From Neotabrizicola shimadae (GTDB lineage: Bacteria > Pseudomonadota > Alphaproteobacteria > Rhodobacterales > Rhodobacteraceae): DNA of 64,000 nucleotides. Position numbers and translations under genes: made by a program. The stretch lies in contig NZ_CP069370.1 of assembly GCF_019623905.1 (NCBI RefSeq), positions 806,001-870,000 on the forward strand. The letters are read 5' to 3'. How positions within the stretch are numbered: the stretch's first letter is position 1; each line of letters starts with the position of its first letter. The notes beneath the pieces are model-generated. The model searched no databases. It saw nothing but the letters and a program-made list of their open reading frames with translations, and was not told the DNA's origin. This document shows, piece after piece, positions 25,355 through 34,605 of the stretch.

Positions 25355-25678
25355 ATGCTGATCCTTGAATGCCCCTATTGCGGCGTCAAAGCCGAGGAGA
25401 CCGAGCTTTCGCCCGGCTATGAGGCGCATCTGAAGCGGTTCGGGCCGGGGTCCTCGGACGAGGATTTCGAGAATTACATGTTCGCCCGGAAAAACCCCAA
25501 GGGCGTGCATTTCGAACGCTGGCGGCATTCCTATGGCTGCGGCAAGTGGTTCCTGGCGGCGCGCGATACCGCGACGCTGGAGGTGTTCGGCACCTATCCG
25601 GCGCAGTCCAACGAACCGCCCGAGGAACTGCAGGCGAAGATCAAGGCGAAGCGGCCGGACTGGAAGGGCTGGAAATGA
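25355..25678 (+). CDS. soxD: sarcosine oxidase subunit delta
   Basis: 107 residues. The N-terminal LECPYCGVKAEE and later YGCGKWFLAARD give the zinc-binding His/Cys set of SoxD. This is the smallest subunit of the heterotetramer. The length is normal. Its stop overlaps the soxA start as ATGA (25675-25678). Confidence 0.95.
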   Translation: MLILECPYCGVKAEETELSPGYEAHLKRFGPGSSDEDFENYMFARKNPKGVHFERWRHSYGCGKWFLAARDTATLEVFGTYPAQSNEPPEELQAKIKAKRPDWKGWK

Positions 25679-28600
25679 GCACGAGACTCGCGAAGGGCGG
25701 CCGGTTGATCGACCGCAGCGCCCAGGCCGAATTCACCTTCGACGGCCGCCGCATGAAGGGCTTTGTCGGCGATACGCTGGCGGCGGCGCTTCTGGCCAAT
25801 GACCAGATGCTGGTGGGACGCAGCTTCAAGTATCACCGCCCGCGTGGCGTGGTGGCGAGCGGCGTGGAAGAACCCAATGCGCTGGTGAACCTTGGGTCCG
25901 GGCCGCGGCTGGAACCCAACCAGCGCACCACGACGACCGAGTTGTTCGACGGGCTGGAAGCCACGAGCCAGAACCACTGGCCGAGTCTGGATTTCGACGT
26001 GGGCGTGCTGAACAATTATGTCAGCCGCTTCCTTCCGGCGGGCTTCTACTACAAGACCTTCATCCATCCGCGCGCGGCCTGGAAGCACCTGTTCGAGCCG
26101 ATCATCCGCCAGTCGGCGGGTCTGGGCCGCGCACCCAAGGACCGCGACGCGGACCGCTATGAGCAGGCCTATGCCTATTGCGACGTGCTGGTGGCGGGCG
26201 GCGGCATTGCCGGGCTGCAGGCGGCGCTGGCGGCGGGCCGCGCCGGGGCGCGCGTGATCGTGATGGAGCAGACGCCGCATTGGGGCGGGCGGGCCGTTGT
26301 GGATGGCGTAACCATCGGGGGCAAGCCGGCGGCGGACTGGGTCGAGGCCACGCTGACCCAGTTGGCGAAGATGGAGAATGTGACGCTGCGCGCGCGCTGC
26401 ATGGTGGCCGGGGTCTATGACCATGGCTATGTGCTGGCCGACGAGCGGGTGGCCGATCATACGCCCGGCGACGGGCGGCCGAAGCACCGGCTGTGGCGCA
26501 TCCGCGCCACGCGCATCATCAGCGCGACGGGCGCGATCGAGCGGCCGCTGGCCTTTGCCGGCAATGACATTCCGGGGGTCATGCTGGCCTCGGCGGTGCG
26601 CGACTATGTGGTGAACTGGGCGGTGTCGCCGGGCGACCGCACGGTGGTGGTGACGAACAACGACGACGCCTATCGCACCGCCATCGCGCTGAAGGAGGCG
26701 GGGCTGGAAGTGCCGGTCATCCTGGACGCGCGGGCCAGGGTGACGGGCGCGCTGCCGGAAATGGCGCGGGCCATGGGCATTCGCGTTGAGGCGGGCAAGG
26801 GCATTGCCAAGGTGAAGGGCGCCAAGCGCGTGACCGGCGTGGCCGTCTGCCTGCAGGCGGGCGAGGGGTCGGTTCTGGAAGAGATCGCCTGCGATGCCAT
26901 CGCCATGTCGGGCGGCTGGTCGCCGGTGGTGCATCTGTGGAGCCATTGCGGCGGCAAGCTGGTGTGGGACGATGCGCAGGCGCATTTCCGGCCCAACCCC
27001 GATGCGCCGCCGCGGACCTTCGATGGCAGCGAGATGGTGATTGCCGCGGGGTCGGCGGATGGGCTTCTGGCGGATGCGGGCCTTCTGGAAGCGGCCGATG
27101 CCGCCGGGCGGCGGGCCGCCAAGGCGAGCGGGCTGAAGCACAGCAAGGTGGCGGTGCCCGCGCTGGAGATTCCGGCGGAAGCCGCGATGGAGCCGAGCTG
27201 GGTGATGCCGCAGGGCGCACCGCCCGCGCTGCGCATGAAGATGTGGCTGGACTACCAGAACGACGTGAAGGTCAGCGATGTGCAGCTGGCGGCGCGCGAG
27301 GGCTATGAATCGGTCGAGCACACCAAGCGCTATACCACGCTGGGCATGGCGACCGATCAGGGGAAGCTGAGCAACATCAACGGTCTGGCGGTGCTTTCTC
27401 AGGCGCTGAACGAAGAGATTCCGCAGGTGGGCACCACCACATTCCGCCCGCCCTATGCGCCGGTGACGCTGGGCGCACTGGCGGGCGAGGCGCGGGGCGA
27501 GATCTTCCAGCCGCTGCGCCGCACGCCGATGCATGGCTGGCACGAGGCAAAGGGCGCCTATCTGGAGCCGGTGGGTCTGTGGCGCCGGCCCTACTGCTAT
27601 CCTCGCACCGGCGAGACGCATGAGCAGGCGGTGCACCGCGAGGTGACGAATACCCGCTCGGCGCTGGGGCTTCTGGATGCCTCGACGCTGGGCAAGCTGA
27701 TCGTGAAGGGGCCGGATGCCGGCAAGTTCCTGGACATGCTCTATACCGGCGTCATGTCCACCCTGCCGGTGGGCAAGTGCCGCTATGGGCTGATGTGCAA
27801 CGAGCAGGGTTTCCTTTCGGATGACGGCGTGGTGGCGCGCATCGACGAGGACACCTGGCTGTGCCACACGACCTCGGGCGGGGCGGATCGCATCCATGCC
27901 TGGATGGAGGACTGGCTGCAGTGCGAATGGTGGGATTGGCAGGTCTATGTGGCCAATGTCACCGAGCATTACGCGCAGGTCGCCGTGGTGGGCCCCAATG
28001 CGCGCAAGCTGCTGGAAAAGCTGGGCGGCATGGATGTCTCGAAAGAGGCGCTGCCCTTCATGACCTGGGCGGATGGGTCGCTGGGCAATTTCCCGGTGCG
28101 GGTGTACCGGATCTCGTTCAGCGGTGAATTGTCCTATGAAATCGCGGTGCCGGCCTCGATGGGTCTGGCCTTCTGGGAAAGGCTGGTCGAGGCGGGGCAG
28201 GAATTTGGCCTGATGCCCTATGGCACCGAGGCGCTGCATGTGATGCGGGCCGAGAAGGGTTTCATCATGATCGGCGATGAAACCGACGGCACCGTCATTC
28301 CGCAGGATCTGAACCTCGGCTGGGCGATTTCGAAGAAGAAGGCCGATTATCTGGGCAAGCGCGGTCAGGAACGGCCCTATCTCGCCTCGCCCGACCGCTG
28401 GCGGCTGGTGGGGCTGGAGAGCCTGGACGGATCGGTTCTGCCCGATGGCGCCTATGCGGTGGCGCCGGGGGTGAATGCGAACGGGCAGGGGAATACCGAG
28501 GGGCGCATCACCTCGACCTATTACAGCCCGACCTTGAAGCGGGGGATCGCGATGGGGCTGGTGAAACATGGGCCGGAGCGGATGGGCGAGACCATCGAGT

Positions 28601-28686
28601 TCACCAACCCCGGCGGGCAAAGGGTGAAGGCGCGGATCGTCGATCCGGTGTTCTATGACAAGGACGGAGAGAAGCAGAATGTCTGA
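25675..28686 (+). CDS. soxA: sarcosine oxidase subunit alpha
   Basis: 1003 residues. N-terminal 2Fe-2S-like region without the cluster (FTFDGRRMKGFVGDTLAAALLAN), then a Rossmann NAD domain (VAGGGIAGLQAALAAGRAGARVIVMEQ at ~175-200), and a C-terminal aminomethyltransferase-like folate domain (LGLLDASTLGKLIVKGPDA onward to GRITSTYYSPTLKRGIAMG). The folate domain captures formaldehyde as methylene-THF. It overlaps soxG by 8 bp. Confidence 0.96.
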   Translation: MSTRLAKGGRLIDRSAQAEFTFDGRRMKGFVGDTLAAALLANDQMLVGRSFKYHRPRGVVASGVEEPNALVNLGSGPRLEPNQRTTTTELFDGLEATSQNHWPSLDFDVGVLNNYVSRFLPAGFYYKTFIHPRAAWKHLFEPIIRQSAGLGRAPKDRDADRYEQAYAYCDVLVAGGGIAGLQAALAAGRAGARVIVMEQTPHWGGRAVVDGVTIGGKPAADWVEATLTQLAKMENVTLRARCMVAGVYDHGYVLADERVADHTPGDGRPKHRLWRIRATRIISATGAIERPLAFAGNDIPGVMLASAVRDYVVNWAVSPGDRTVVVTNNDDAYRTAIALKEAGLEVPVILDARARVTGALPEMARAMGIRVEAGKGIAKVKGAKRVTGVAVCLQAGEGSVLEEIACDAIAMSGGWSPVVHLWSHCGGKLVWDDAQAHFRPNPDAPPRTFDGSEMVIAAGSADGLLADAGLLEAADAAGRRAAKASGLKHSKVAVPALEIPAEAAMEPSWVMPQGAPPALRMKMWLDYQNDVKVSDVQLAAREGYESVEHTKRYTTLGMATDQGKLSNINGLAVLSQALNEEIPQVGTTTFRPPYAPVTLGALAGEARGEIFQPLRRTPMHGWHEAKGAYLEPVGLWRRPYCYPRTGETHEQAVHREVTNTRSALGLLDASTLGKLIVKGPDAGKFLDMLYTGVMSTLPVGKCRYGLMCNEQGFLSDDGVVARIDEDTWLCHTTSGGADRIHAWMEDWLQCEWWDWQVYVANVTEHYAQVAVVGPNARKLLEKLGGMDVSKEALPFMTWADGSLGNFPVRVYRISFSGELSYEIAVPASMGLAFWERLVEAGQEFGLMPYGTEALHVMRAEKGFIMIGDETDGTVIPQDLNLGWAISKKKADYLGKRGQERPYLASPDRWRLVGLESLDGSVLPDGAYAVAPGVNANGQGNTEGRITSTYYSPTLKRGIAMGLVKHGPERMGETIEFTNPGGQRVKARIVDPVFYDKDGEKQNV

Positions 28687-29245
28687 TCCGGTCTTTGCAG
28701 GGGCGGTTTCGGCCCTGGGGGGCGTGTCCTTCGACGGCTTTGCCACGGTGCGCGAGATCGGGCCGGTGGGCATGGTGACGCTTCGGGCCAAGCCCGATGC
28801 GGCGGGTCTGGCCGAGGCGGTGAAGGCCGCCACGGGATGCAAACTGCCGGGTCAGCGCAGGATCGTGCGGAACGGCGAGCGGGCGGTGGGCTGGATGAGC
28901 CCGGACGAATGGCTTCTGGTGGTGCCGCATGGTGAGGCCGAGGCCGTGGTGGCGGCCGTTTCGGCGGCGCTGAAGGGGCAGCATCACCTGGCGGTCAATG
29001 TCTCGGATGCCCGGGCGGTGTTCCGCATCGAGGGGTCCAAGGCCGACCAGGTGCTGCGCAAGCTGGCGCCGGCCGACATCGACAGGATGGAGCCCGACGA
29101 GTTGCGCCGCACGCGGATTGCGCAGGTGGCGGGGGCGTTCTGGCGCGAGGGCGACGGGTTCACGCTGGTCTGCTTCCGGTCGGTGGCGGGCTATGTGATG
29201 GGGCTTTTGACCCATTCGGCACAACCGGGCAGCGAACTGGGCTGA
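28679..29245 (+). CDS. soxG: sarcosine oxidase subunit gamma
   Basis: 188 residues from ATG 28679, inside the end of soxA. GcvT-like fold: MSPDEWLLVVPHGEAEAVV, NVSDARAVFRIEGSKADQVL and FWREGDGFTLVCFRSVAGYVMGLL are typical of SoxG. It completes the heterotetramer. The stop lies 2 bp from the stop of the convergent Crp/Fnr-type gene. Confidence 0.94.
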   Translation: MSDPVFAGAVSALGGVSFDGFATVREIGPVGMVTLRAKPDAAGLAEAVKAATGCKLPGQRRIVRNGERAVGWMSPDEWLLVVPHGEAEAVVAAVSAALKGQHHLAVNVSDARAVFRIEGSKADQVLRKLAPADIDRMEPDELRRTRIAQVAGAFWREGDGFTLVCFRSVAGYVMGLLTHSAQPGSELG

Positions 29246-29247
29246 GG

Positions 29248-29829
29248 CTACTGCTCGTCCTTGTGGCGGCGCAACACGTCCAGATCCCTTAGGCGGAGCG
29301 AGCGGTAGCCGGTTTCCACGCCGCCTGCTGCGGCAAGGTCGGCGATGGCGCGGCGCACGGTGGCGCGGGCCACGCCGACGAGCTTTGCCAGATCGTCCTG
29401 GGTGATCTGCACGTCGCGGTCGCGTTCGGCCAGGGTCAGAAGGCGGCGGCAGACGCGGGCCTTGACGGTGAGCGCCAGGCTTTCGCTGAGGAGCGTCAGC
29501 GCCGTTTCGACGTTGCGGCTGCTGAGGTCGTAGAAGCAGGGCCAGAAGCGGGGGCTTTCCGCCAGCAGGCGTTCAAGCTCTGTGCCCGAGACGCGCAAGA
29601 TGCGGACAGGCGTGGCGGCGGCAATGCCGATCATGCGCTGGCGCCGCGAGAACTGCGCGGCGTCGCCGATCCAGAACCCCGGCTCGGCGCGGTAGATGGT
29701 GACGGGTTCGTCGGCGACGAGGGGGAATGTGATTTCAAGCGCGCCTTCGGCAAGGCCATACATGCCGTCGGGCTTGTCTCCTGCCTGGTAGAGGAGCTGC
29801 CCCGGAGAAAACCTGTGCCAGCGCCCCAC
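29248..29829 (-). CDS. Crp/Fnr family regulator with uncertain 5' end
   Basis: 193 residues from a GTG at 29829. A cyclic-nucleotide-type beta-roll (FSPGQLLYQAGDKPDGMYGLAEGALEITF) is followed by the long dimer helix and a winged HTH (ITQDDLAKLVGVARATVRRAIADLAAAGGVE). The family is usually ~220-240 residues. The same frame continues upstream with family-like residues (LDRYGWLADQPQDLQDWFAQ) up to a TAG near 29965, but offers no ATG, GTG or TTG there. The real gene may use a rare start or contain a frameshift. It lacks the FNR Cys cluster in the visible part. It may regulate the adjacent sox or sulfatase genes. Confidence 0.8.
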   Translation of the reverse strand: MGRWHRFSPGQLLYQAGDKPDGMYGLAEGALEITFPLVADEPVTIYRAEPGFWIGDAAQFSRRQRMIGIAAATPVRILRVSGTELERLLAESPRFWPCFYDLSSRNVETALTLLSESLALTVKARVCRRLLTLAERDRDVQITQDDLAKLVGVARATVRRAIADLAAAGGVETGYRSLRLRDLDVLRRHKDEQ

Positions 29830-30056
29830 CTGCGCGAACCAGTCTTGCAGGTCCTGGGGCTGATCTGCCAGCCAGCCATAGCGGTCCAGCGGGGCGAGAT
29901 CGACGGATTTCCGCGTCCAAGTGAGTCGAATGAGCCAATTCTCCCTCTGCGATAGCTCATGCTAACCGAGGCGCGGGCATGCGGCTATGGCAAACTGGAT
30001 TTTCCGGTGCCTGTGGTTGTTTGACTTCCGCCAACTTCAGGACCGGAGGCTACCAT

Positions 30057-31619
30057 ATGAAAAGATTGCTTTGCGGGCTTGCGCTCGCGGTGCTGGCGGC
30101 CGGGGCCGCCGCGGCGCAGGAGGCTGAGAAGCCCAATATCCTTGTGATCTGGGGCGATGATATCGGAACCTGGAACATCAGCCACAACAACCGCGGGATG
30201 ATGGGCTACATGACGCCCAATATCGACCGGATCGCCGCGGAAGGCGTGAGCTTCACCGACTATTACGGGCAGCAAAGCTGCACGGCAGGCCGCGCGGCGT
30301 TTCTGGGCGGCAACGTGCCGGTGCGCACCGGCATGACCAAGGTCGGGTTGCCGGGCGCCCCCGAAGGCTGGCAGACCACCGATGTCACCATTGCCACGGT
30401 GCTGAAGGCGCAGGGCTATGTGACGGGCCAGTTCGGCAAGAACCACCAGGGCGATCAGGATGCCCATCTGCCCACGAACAACGGGTTCGACGAGTTCTTC
30501 GGCAACCTCTACCACCTGAATGCCGAGGAAGAGCCGGAGAACCGCGACTATCCGCGCGACATGGTTCTGGCCAACGGCAAGACCTTCCTGGAGCAGTTCG
30601 GTCCCCGCGGCGTGATCCATTCCTGGGCGCAGCCCGACGGCACCCAGAAGATCGAGAACACCGGCCCGCTGACCAAGAAGCGGATGGAAACGATTGACCA
30701 GGAAACGGTCGACGCCGCCGAAGGCTTCATCCGCAACGCGGTGGAAAAGAAGGAGCCCTTCTTCGTGTGGTGGAATGCTACGCGGATGCACTTCCGCACC
30801 CATGTGAGCGAAGAGCACACCGGCCTGTCCGGCCCGAATGGCGACGAATATTCCGACGGCATGGTCGAGCATGACATGCAGGTCGGCGAACTTCTGGCGC
30901 TGGTGGACGAGTTGGGCATCGCCGACAACACGATCGTCTTCTATTCCACCGACAACGGCCCGCATTACAACACCTGGCCCGACGCGGGCACCACGCCCTT
31001 CCGGTCCGAGAAGAACTCGAACTGGGAAGGCGCCTATCGCGTTCCGGCCTTTGTCCGCTGGCCGGGCCATTACCAGGCGGGCGTGACGCTGAACGGCATT
31101 GTCAGCCACGAGGACTGGCTTCCGACCTTTGCCGCCGTCGCCGGCAATCCTGACATCAAGGAGCAGCTGCGCGAGGGGGTCGAGCTGAACGGGCGGACCT
31201 ACCGCAACTACATCGACGGCTTCGACCAGAACGCCTATCTGTCCGGCACGGGCGACGCTCCGCGCCACAACTTCTGGTACGTGAACGACGATGGCCAGGT
31301 GGTCGCTGCCCGTTACGACGACTGGAAGGTGGTCTTCCTGGAAAACCGCGGCGAGGCCTTTGGCGTGTGGCGCGAGCCCTTCACAGAGCTGCGCGTGCCG
31401 CTCTTGTTCAACCTGCGCCGCGATCCGTTCGAGAAGGCGCAGCACAATTCGAACACCTACAACGACTGGTTCCTGGAGCGCCCCTTCGTCGTCGTCCCGA
31501 TCCAGGCGCTTGCGGCCCAGTTCCTGAAGACCATGCAGGACTATCCGCCGAGCCAGACGCCGGGTTCGTTCAACCTGAGCAAGATCGAAGAGCAGCTTCG
31601 CGCAGGTGTCGGCAACTGA
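30057..31619 (+). CDS. exported arylsulfatase 2 (C-x-A-x-R type)
   Basis: 520 residues from ATG 30057, with GGAGG upstream. Signal peptide MKRLLCGLALAVLAAGAAAA. Sulfatase core: NILVIWGDDIGTWN (metal Asp pair), SCTAGRAAFLGG with C75 as the formylglycine precursor in the C-x-A-x-R variant, FGKNHQG, and FYSTDNGPHYNTWPD. It differs clearly from sulfatase 1 (shorter, no C-terminal beta domain). Two hairpins follow the stop. The HAD phosphatase gene begins 175 bp downstream in the same direction. The substrate is unknown. Confidence 0.92.
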   Translation: MKRLLCGLALAVLAAGAAAAQEAEKPNILVIWGDDIGTWNISHNNRGMMGYMTPNIDRIAAEGVSFTDYYGQQSCTAGRAAFLGGNVPVRTGMTKVGLPGAPEGWQTTDVTIATVLKAQGYVTGQFGKNHQGDQDAHLPTNNGFDEFFGNLYHLNAEEEPENRDYPRDMVLANGKTFLEQFGPRGVIHSWAQPDGTQKIENTGPLTKKRMETIDQETVDAAEGFIRNAVEKKEPFFVWWNATRMHFRTHVSEEHTGLSGPNGDEYSDGMVEHDMQVGELLALVDELGIADNTIVFYSTDNGPHYNTWPDAGTTPFRSEKNSNWEGAYRVPAFVRWPGHYQAGVTLNGIVSHEDWLPTFAAVAGNPDIKEQLREGVELNGRTYRNYIDGFDQNAYLSGTGDAPRHNFWYVNDDGQVVAARYDDWKVVFLENRGEAFGVWREPFTELRVPLLFNLRRDPFEKAQHNSNTYNDWFLERPFVVVPIQALAAQFLKTMQDYPPSQTPGSFNLSKIEEQLRAGVGN

Positions 31620-31634
31620 TACCCCAAGGGGCTT

Positions 31635-31657
31635 GCGGGCAGGTTTGACCTGCCCGC
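31635..31657 (+). terminator. hairpin downstream of sulfatase 2
   Basis: A perfect 9-bp stem GCGGGCAGG/CCTGCCCGC with a 5-base loop. It lacks a T-run (ATTG follows), so it is either a weak terminator or an mRNA-stabilising hairpin in front of the stronger one at 31675-31720. Confidence 0.6.
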
Positions 31658-31674
31658 ATTGCCTGTGAGGGTCT

Positions 31675-31720
31675 GGCCGGGCCTGCAGGAGGTGCGCTGC
31701 GGGCCCGGCCTTTCTGTTTT
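31675..31720 (+). terminator. Rho-independent terminator downstream of sulfatase 2
   Basis: A 9-bp stem GGCCGGGCC/GGCCCGGCC around an 18-base loop, followed by TTTCTGTTTT. It separates sulfatase 2 from the HAD gene. Confidence 0.75.
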
Positions 31721-31794
31721 CACGGGGCACGCCGCCCTGTCCTTCGATGAGCCGGCGCGACCCGCGCCGGTCCTGTTTCAGGGAGCCTTGACAC

Positions 31795-32787
31795 ATGCGT
31801 CTTTCCGCGATCCGTTCCTTCGCCGCCAGTCTTGCCGCGCTGGCGCTTGCCCTGCCGGTTCTGGCACAGGAGGACCCCTTGCCTTCATGGAACGAGGGCG
31901 CGGCAAAGACCGCGATCCTGGAGTTCGTGGACAAGGTGACCGCCGAGGGTGCGCCGACCTATGTTGCCCCCGAGGACCGCATCGCCACCTTCGACAATGA
32001 CGGGACGCTGTGGGTGGAACACCCGATCTATACGCAACTCGTCTTTGCGCTGGACCGCGTGAAGCAGCTTGCACCCGAGCATCCCGAATGGGCGACGACG
32101 CAACCGTTTCAGGCTGTGCTGGAACAGGATGTGAAGGCGCTGGCCGAGGCGGGCGAGAAGGGGTTGATGGAAATCATCGGGGCCACCCATGGCGGCATGA
32201 CGACCGAGGCCTTCGAAGCCGAGGTGACCGACTGGATCGCCACCGCGCGCGACCCGCGCTGGAACAAGCCCTATACCGGGCTGGTCTATCAGCCGATGCT
32301 GGAGCTGATGGATTACCTTCGGGCCAACGGGTTCGAGACCTATATCGTCTCGGGCGGCGGGATCGAGTTCATGCGGCCCTGGACCCAAGCGGTCTATGGC
32401 GTGCCGCCGCAGAATGTCGTCGGATCGTCGATCAAGACCGAATACAAGGTGGTCGATGGCAAGGGCGTGCTGATGCGCCTGCCCGAGATCAATTTCGTGG
32501 ACGACAAGGCGGGCAAGCCGGTGGGCATCCTGAGCCATATCGGCAAGCGGCCCATCGCGGCCTTTGGCAATTCGGACGGCGATTATCAGATGCTGGAATA
32601 TACGACGCTGGGGGCCGAGGGCGCGCGCCTGGGGATGATCGTGCATCATACCGATGCGGCGCGGGAATACGCCTATGACCGCGATACCCATATTGGCCGG
32701 CTGGACAAGGCAATGGACGATGCACCCAAGCAGGGTTGGGTGCTGATCGACATGGCCAAGGACTGGAAGACCGTCTTCCCCGAGTGA
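31795..32787 (+). CDS. periplasmic HAD-superfamily phosphatase
   Basis: 330 residues with signal peptide RLSAIRSFAASLAALALALPVLA. HAD motif I is FDNDGTLW (nucleophile D67, acid D69), motif II YIVSGGG, and motif IV AFGNSDGDYQM. The haloacid-dehalogenase core is inserted with a helical cap (~90-180). Related proteins are annotated as phosphoserine-phosphatase-like or acid phosphatases. Its position behind sulfatase 2 suggests joint scavenging of sulfate and phosphate esters, which is inference. Confidence 0.88.
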   Translation: MRLSAIRSFAASLAALALALPVLAQEDPLPSWNEGAAKTAILEFVDKVTAEGAPTYVAPEDRIATFDNDGTLWVEHPIYTQLVFALDRVKQLAPEHPEWATTQPFQAVLEQDVKALAEAGEKGLMEIIGATHGGMTTEAFEAEVTDWIATARDPRWNKPYTGLVYQPMLELMDYLRANGFETYIVSGGGIEFMRPWTQAVYGVPPQNVVGSSIKTEYKVVDGKGVLMRLPEINFVDDKAGKPVGILSHIGKRPIAAFGNSDGDYQMLEYTTLGAEGARLGMIVHHTDAAREYAYDRDTHIGRLDKAMDDAPKQGWVLIDMAKDWKTVFPE

Positions 32788-32873
32788 GGGCGGCGGTGTT
32801 TGACAGCCGCAGGGGGCGTGCCTAACCATGCGGCCTGCCGCCGGTCGGGGCGGGGCAGGGCCGGGGGGCGGGG

Positions 32874-33746
32874 ATGGTCGATTTCAGCACGGTGCGGGCG
32901 ATCGACTTCCACACCCATGCCGAGGAGCCCTGCGGTTGCCATGCCGACGACGGCTATGACGACCTGCAGTCCACGATGGCAAAGTACTTTGGCGCGCCCT
33001 GGAGCCATCCTCCAACAATTGCCGAGACGGCCGCGCATTACCGGGCGATGAACATCGCCGCGGTGATCTTTCCCGTCGATGCCGAGCGCGAGACGGGCCA
33101 TCGCCGATACGACAATTACGAGGTGGCCGATGCCTGCGCGCGGGAGGCGGACATCCTGATTCCCTTCGTCTCGATCGACCCGGCCAAGGGCAGGCTGGGC
33201 GCGCGCGAGGCGCGGGACCTGGTGGCCAACCACGGGGTGCAGGGGTTCAAGTTCCACCCGACGATGCAGAGCTTCTACCCCAACGACCGCATGGCCTGGC
33301 CGCTTTATGAGGCGATTGCCGAGACGGGCAAGCCGGCGCTGTTCCACACCGGCCAGACCGGCGTGGGGTCGGGGATGCGGGGCGGCAACGGGATGCGGCT
33401 GAAATACTCCAACCCGATGTACATCGACGATCTGGCGGTGGATTTCCCCGACATGCCGATCATCCTGGCACATCCGTCCTTTCCCTGGCAGGACGAGGCG
33501 CTAGCGGTGGCGCAGCACAAGCCAAATGTCTTCATCGACCTGTCGGGCTGGTCGCCGAAGTATTTCCCCGAGATCCTCGTGCGCTATGCCAACACGATCC
33601 TGAAGAAGAAGATGCTGTTCGGGTCGGACTGGCCGATGATCGCTCCGGAAAAGTGGCTCGATGCCTTCGACAAGGCGCCATTCCGCGAAGAGGTGCGCCC
33701 CCTGATCCTGAAGGAAAACGCCCTGCGGCTTCTGGGGCGGGCCTGA
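32874..33746 (+). CDS. amidohydrolase_2 family metal-dependent hydrolase
   Basis: 290 residues. TIM-barrel amidohydrolase of the ACMSD/resorcylate-decarboxylase-like group: IDFHTHAEEPC gives the HxH metal pair, QGFKFHPTMQSFYPND and LFHTGQTGVGSG supply inner ligands, and LAHPSFPWQDEAL and FGSDWPM complete the set. Related proteins hydrolyse or decarboxylate small aromatic or keto acids; the substrate here is unknown. It follows the HAD gene by 86 bp on the same strand and may share its transcript. Confidence 0.88.
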   Translation: MVDFSTVRAIDFHTHAEEPCGCHADDGYDDLQSTMAKYFGAPWSHPPTIAETAAHYRAMNIAAVIFPVDAERETGHRRYDNYEVADACAREADILIPFVSIDPAKGRLGAREARDLVANHGVQGFKFHPTMQSFYPNDRMAWPLYEAIAETGKPALFHTGQTGVGSGMRGGNGMRLKYSNPMYIDDLAVDFPDMPIILAHPSFPWQDEALAVAQHKPNVFIDLSGWSPKYFPEILVRYANTILKKKMLFGSDWPMIAPEKWLDAFDKAPFREEVRPLILKENALRLLGRA

Positions 33747-33788
33747 TGGAATTGGCCTGACGGGATTGGCCGCGCGGGATTGGCCGCG
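33747..33788 (+). repeat. three tandem 14-bp units after the amidohydrolase stop
   Basis: Units at 33747-33760, 33761-33774 and 33775-33788. The second and third are identical (CGGGATTGGCCGCG) and the first differs at a few positions. It starts immediately after the TGA. No function is apparent. Confidence 0.75.
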
Positions 33789-34020
33789 CGGGCGGCGGGT
33801 CCGGGACAAGGCCCGGCGACCGATTCCTGTGCCCTACTGCCGGAAAAATGGGCGCTTTTCGGGCCTTGCGTGATGAACAGGCCCGTGGTCCCCCCCGAAC
33901 GGCCGGTCGTGAACCTTCGCGCACTTCACAGCTTCGATCCCTGTCTGGCATTGTCCGGCCATGTCATGTCACCGGACAGGGCCGGACCGGCCCGCGTCAA
34001 AGCCTGCCAAGGGGAACACC

Positions 34021-34605
34021 ATGAAGAAGCTTGCCGTTACCGCCGTCGTCGCCCTGGCCGCCGGCCCGGCGCTGGCCCATACCGGACAGGGCGATGCGCA
34101 TGGGTTCCTGCATGGCGTGCTGCACCCGCTGACCGGGCCCGATCACCTGCTGGCCATGCTGGCGGTGGGCTTGTGGTCGGGTTTCGTGCTGCCCAACCGG
34201 TTCTGGATGGGCGCAGCCACCTTCATGGGGGCGATGGCCCTGGGGGCCGGGCTGTCCTGGGCCGGTATCGCCTATCCGGCGGTCGAGACGGTGATCCTCG
34301 CCTCGGTCATCGTGTTCGGCCTTCTGGTGCTGCTGTCACGCCCCGGCCAGCCGCAATGGCAGACCGCGGCCTCGCTGGGGGCCATCGCGCTGTTCGCCTC
34401 GGCCCATGGCCATGCCCATGCCACCGAGGCGACAGGGACCATCGCCGCCTACCTCTCCGGCTTCCTGATCTCGACCCTGGCGCTGCACCTGGCCGGCATC
34501 GGCATCGCCCGCAGTATCGCCAACCGCACCGCAGCCCGTGTCCTGCAGGGCGGCATGGGCCTGGGCATCGCGGCGAGCGGGCTTTACCTGCTGATGGCGG
34601 GCTGA
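34021..34605 (+). CDS. HupE/UreJ family nickel/cobalt transporter-like protein
   Basis: 194 residues. A cleavable signal (KKLAVTAVVALAAGPALA) precedes the family signature HPLTGPDHLLAMLAVGLW, with His and Asp in the first membrane helix, and about six helices in total. A His-rich stretch (ASAHGHAHATEA) fits metal binding. HupE/UreJ proteins import Ni or Co for hydrogenase or urease; neither enzyme is encoded here, so the client is unknown. Start chosen at ATG 34021, after AAGGGGAACACC. Confidence 0.9.
   Translation: MKKLAVTAVVALAAGPALAHTGQGDAHGFLHGVLHPLTGPDHLLAMLAVGLWSGFVLPNRFWMGAATFMGAMALGAGLSWAGIAYPAVETVILASVIVFGLLVLLSRPGQPQWQTAASLGAIALFASAHGHAHATEATGTIAAYLSGFLISTLALHLAGIGIARSIANRTAARVLQGGMGLGIAASGLYLLMAG

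Noticed and set aside
25594-28842. 1082-codon open frame on the minus strand opposite soxA
   Set aside because: It is a shadow of soxA: the GC3-rich code leaves the antisense frame open. It has no RBS and the protein is His/Arg/Gln-rich with no family resemblance.
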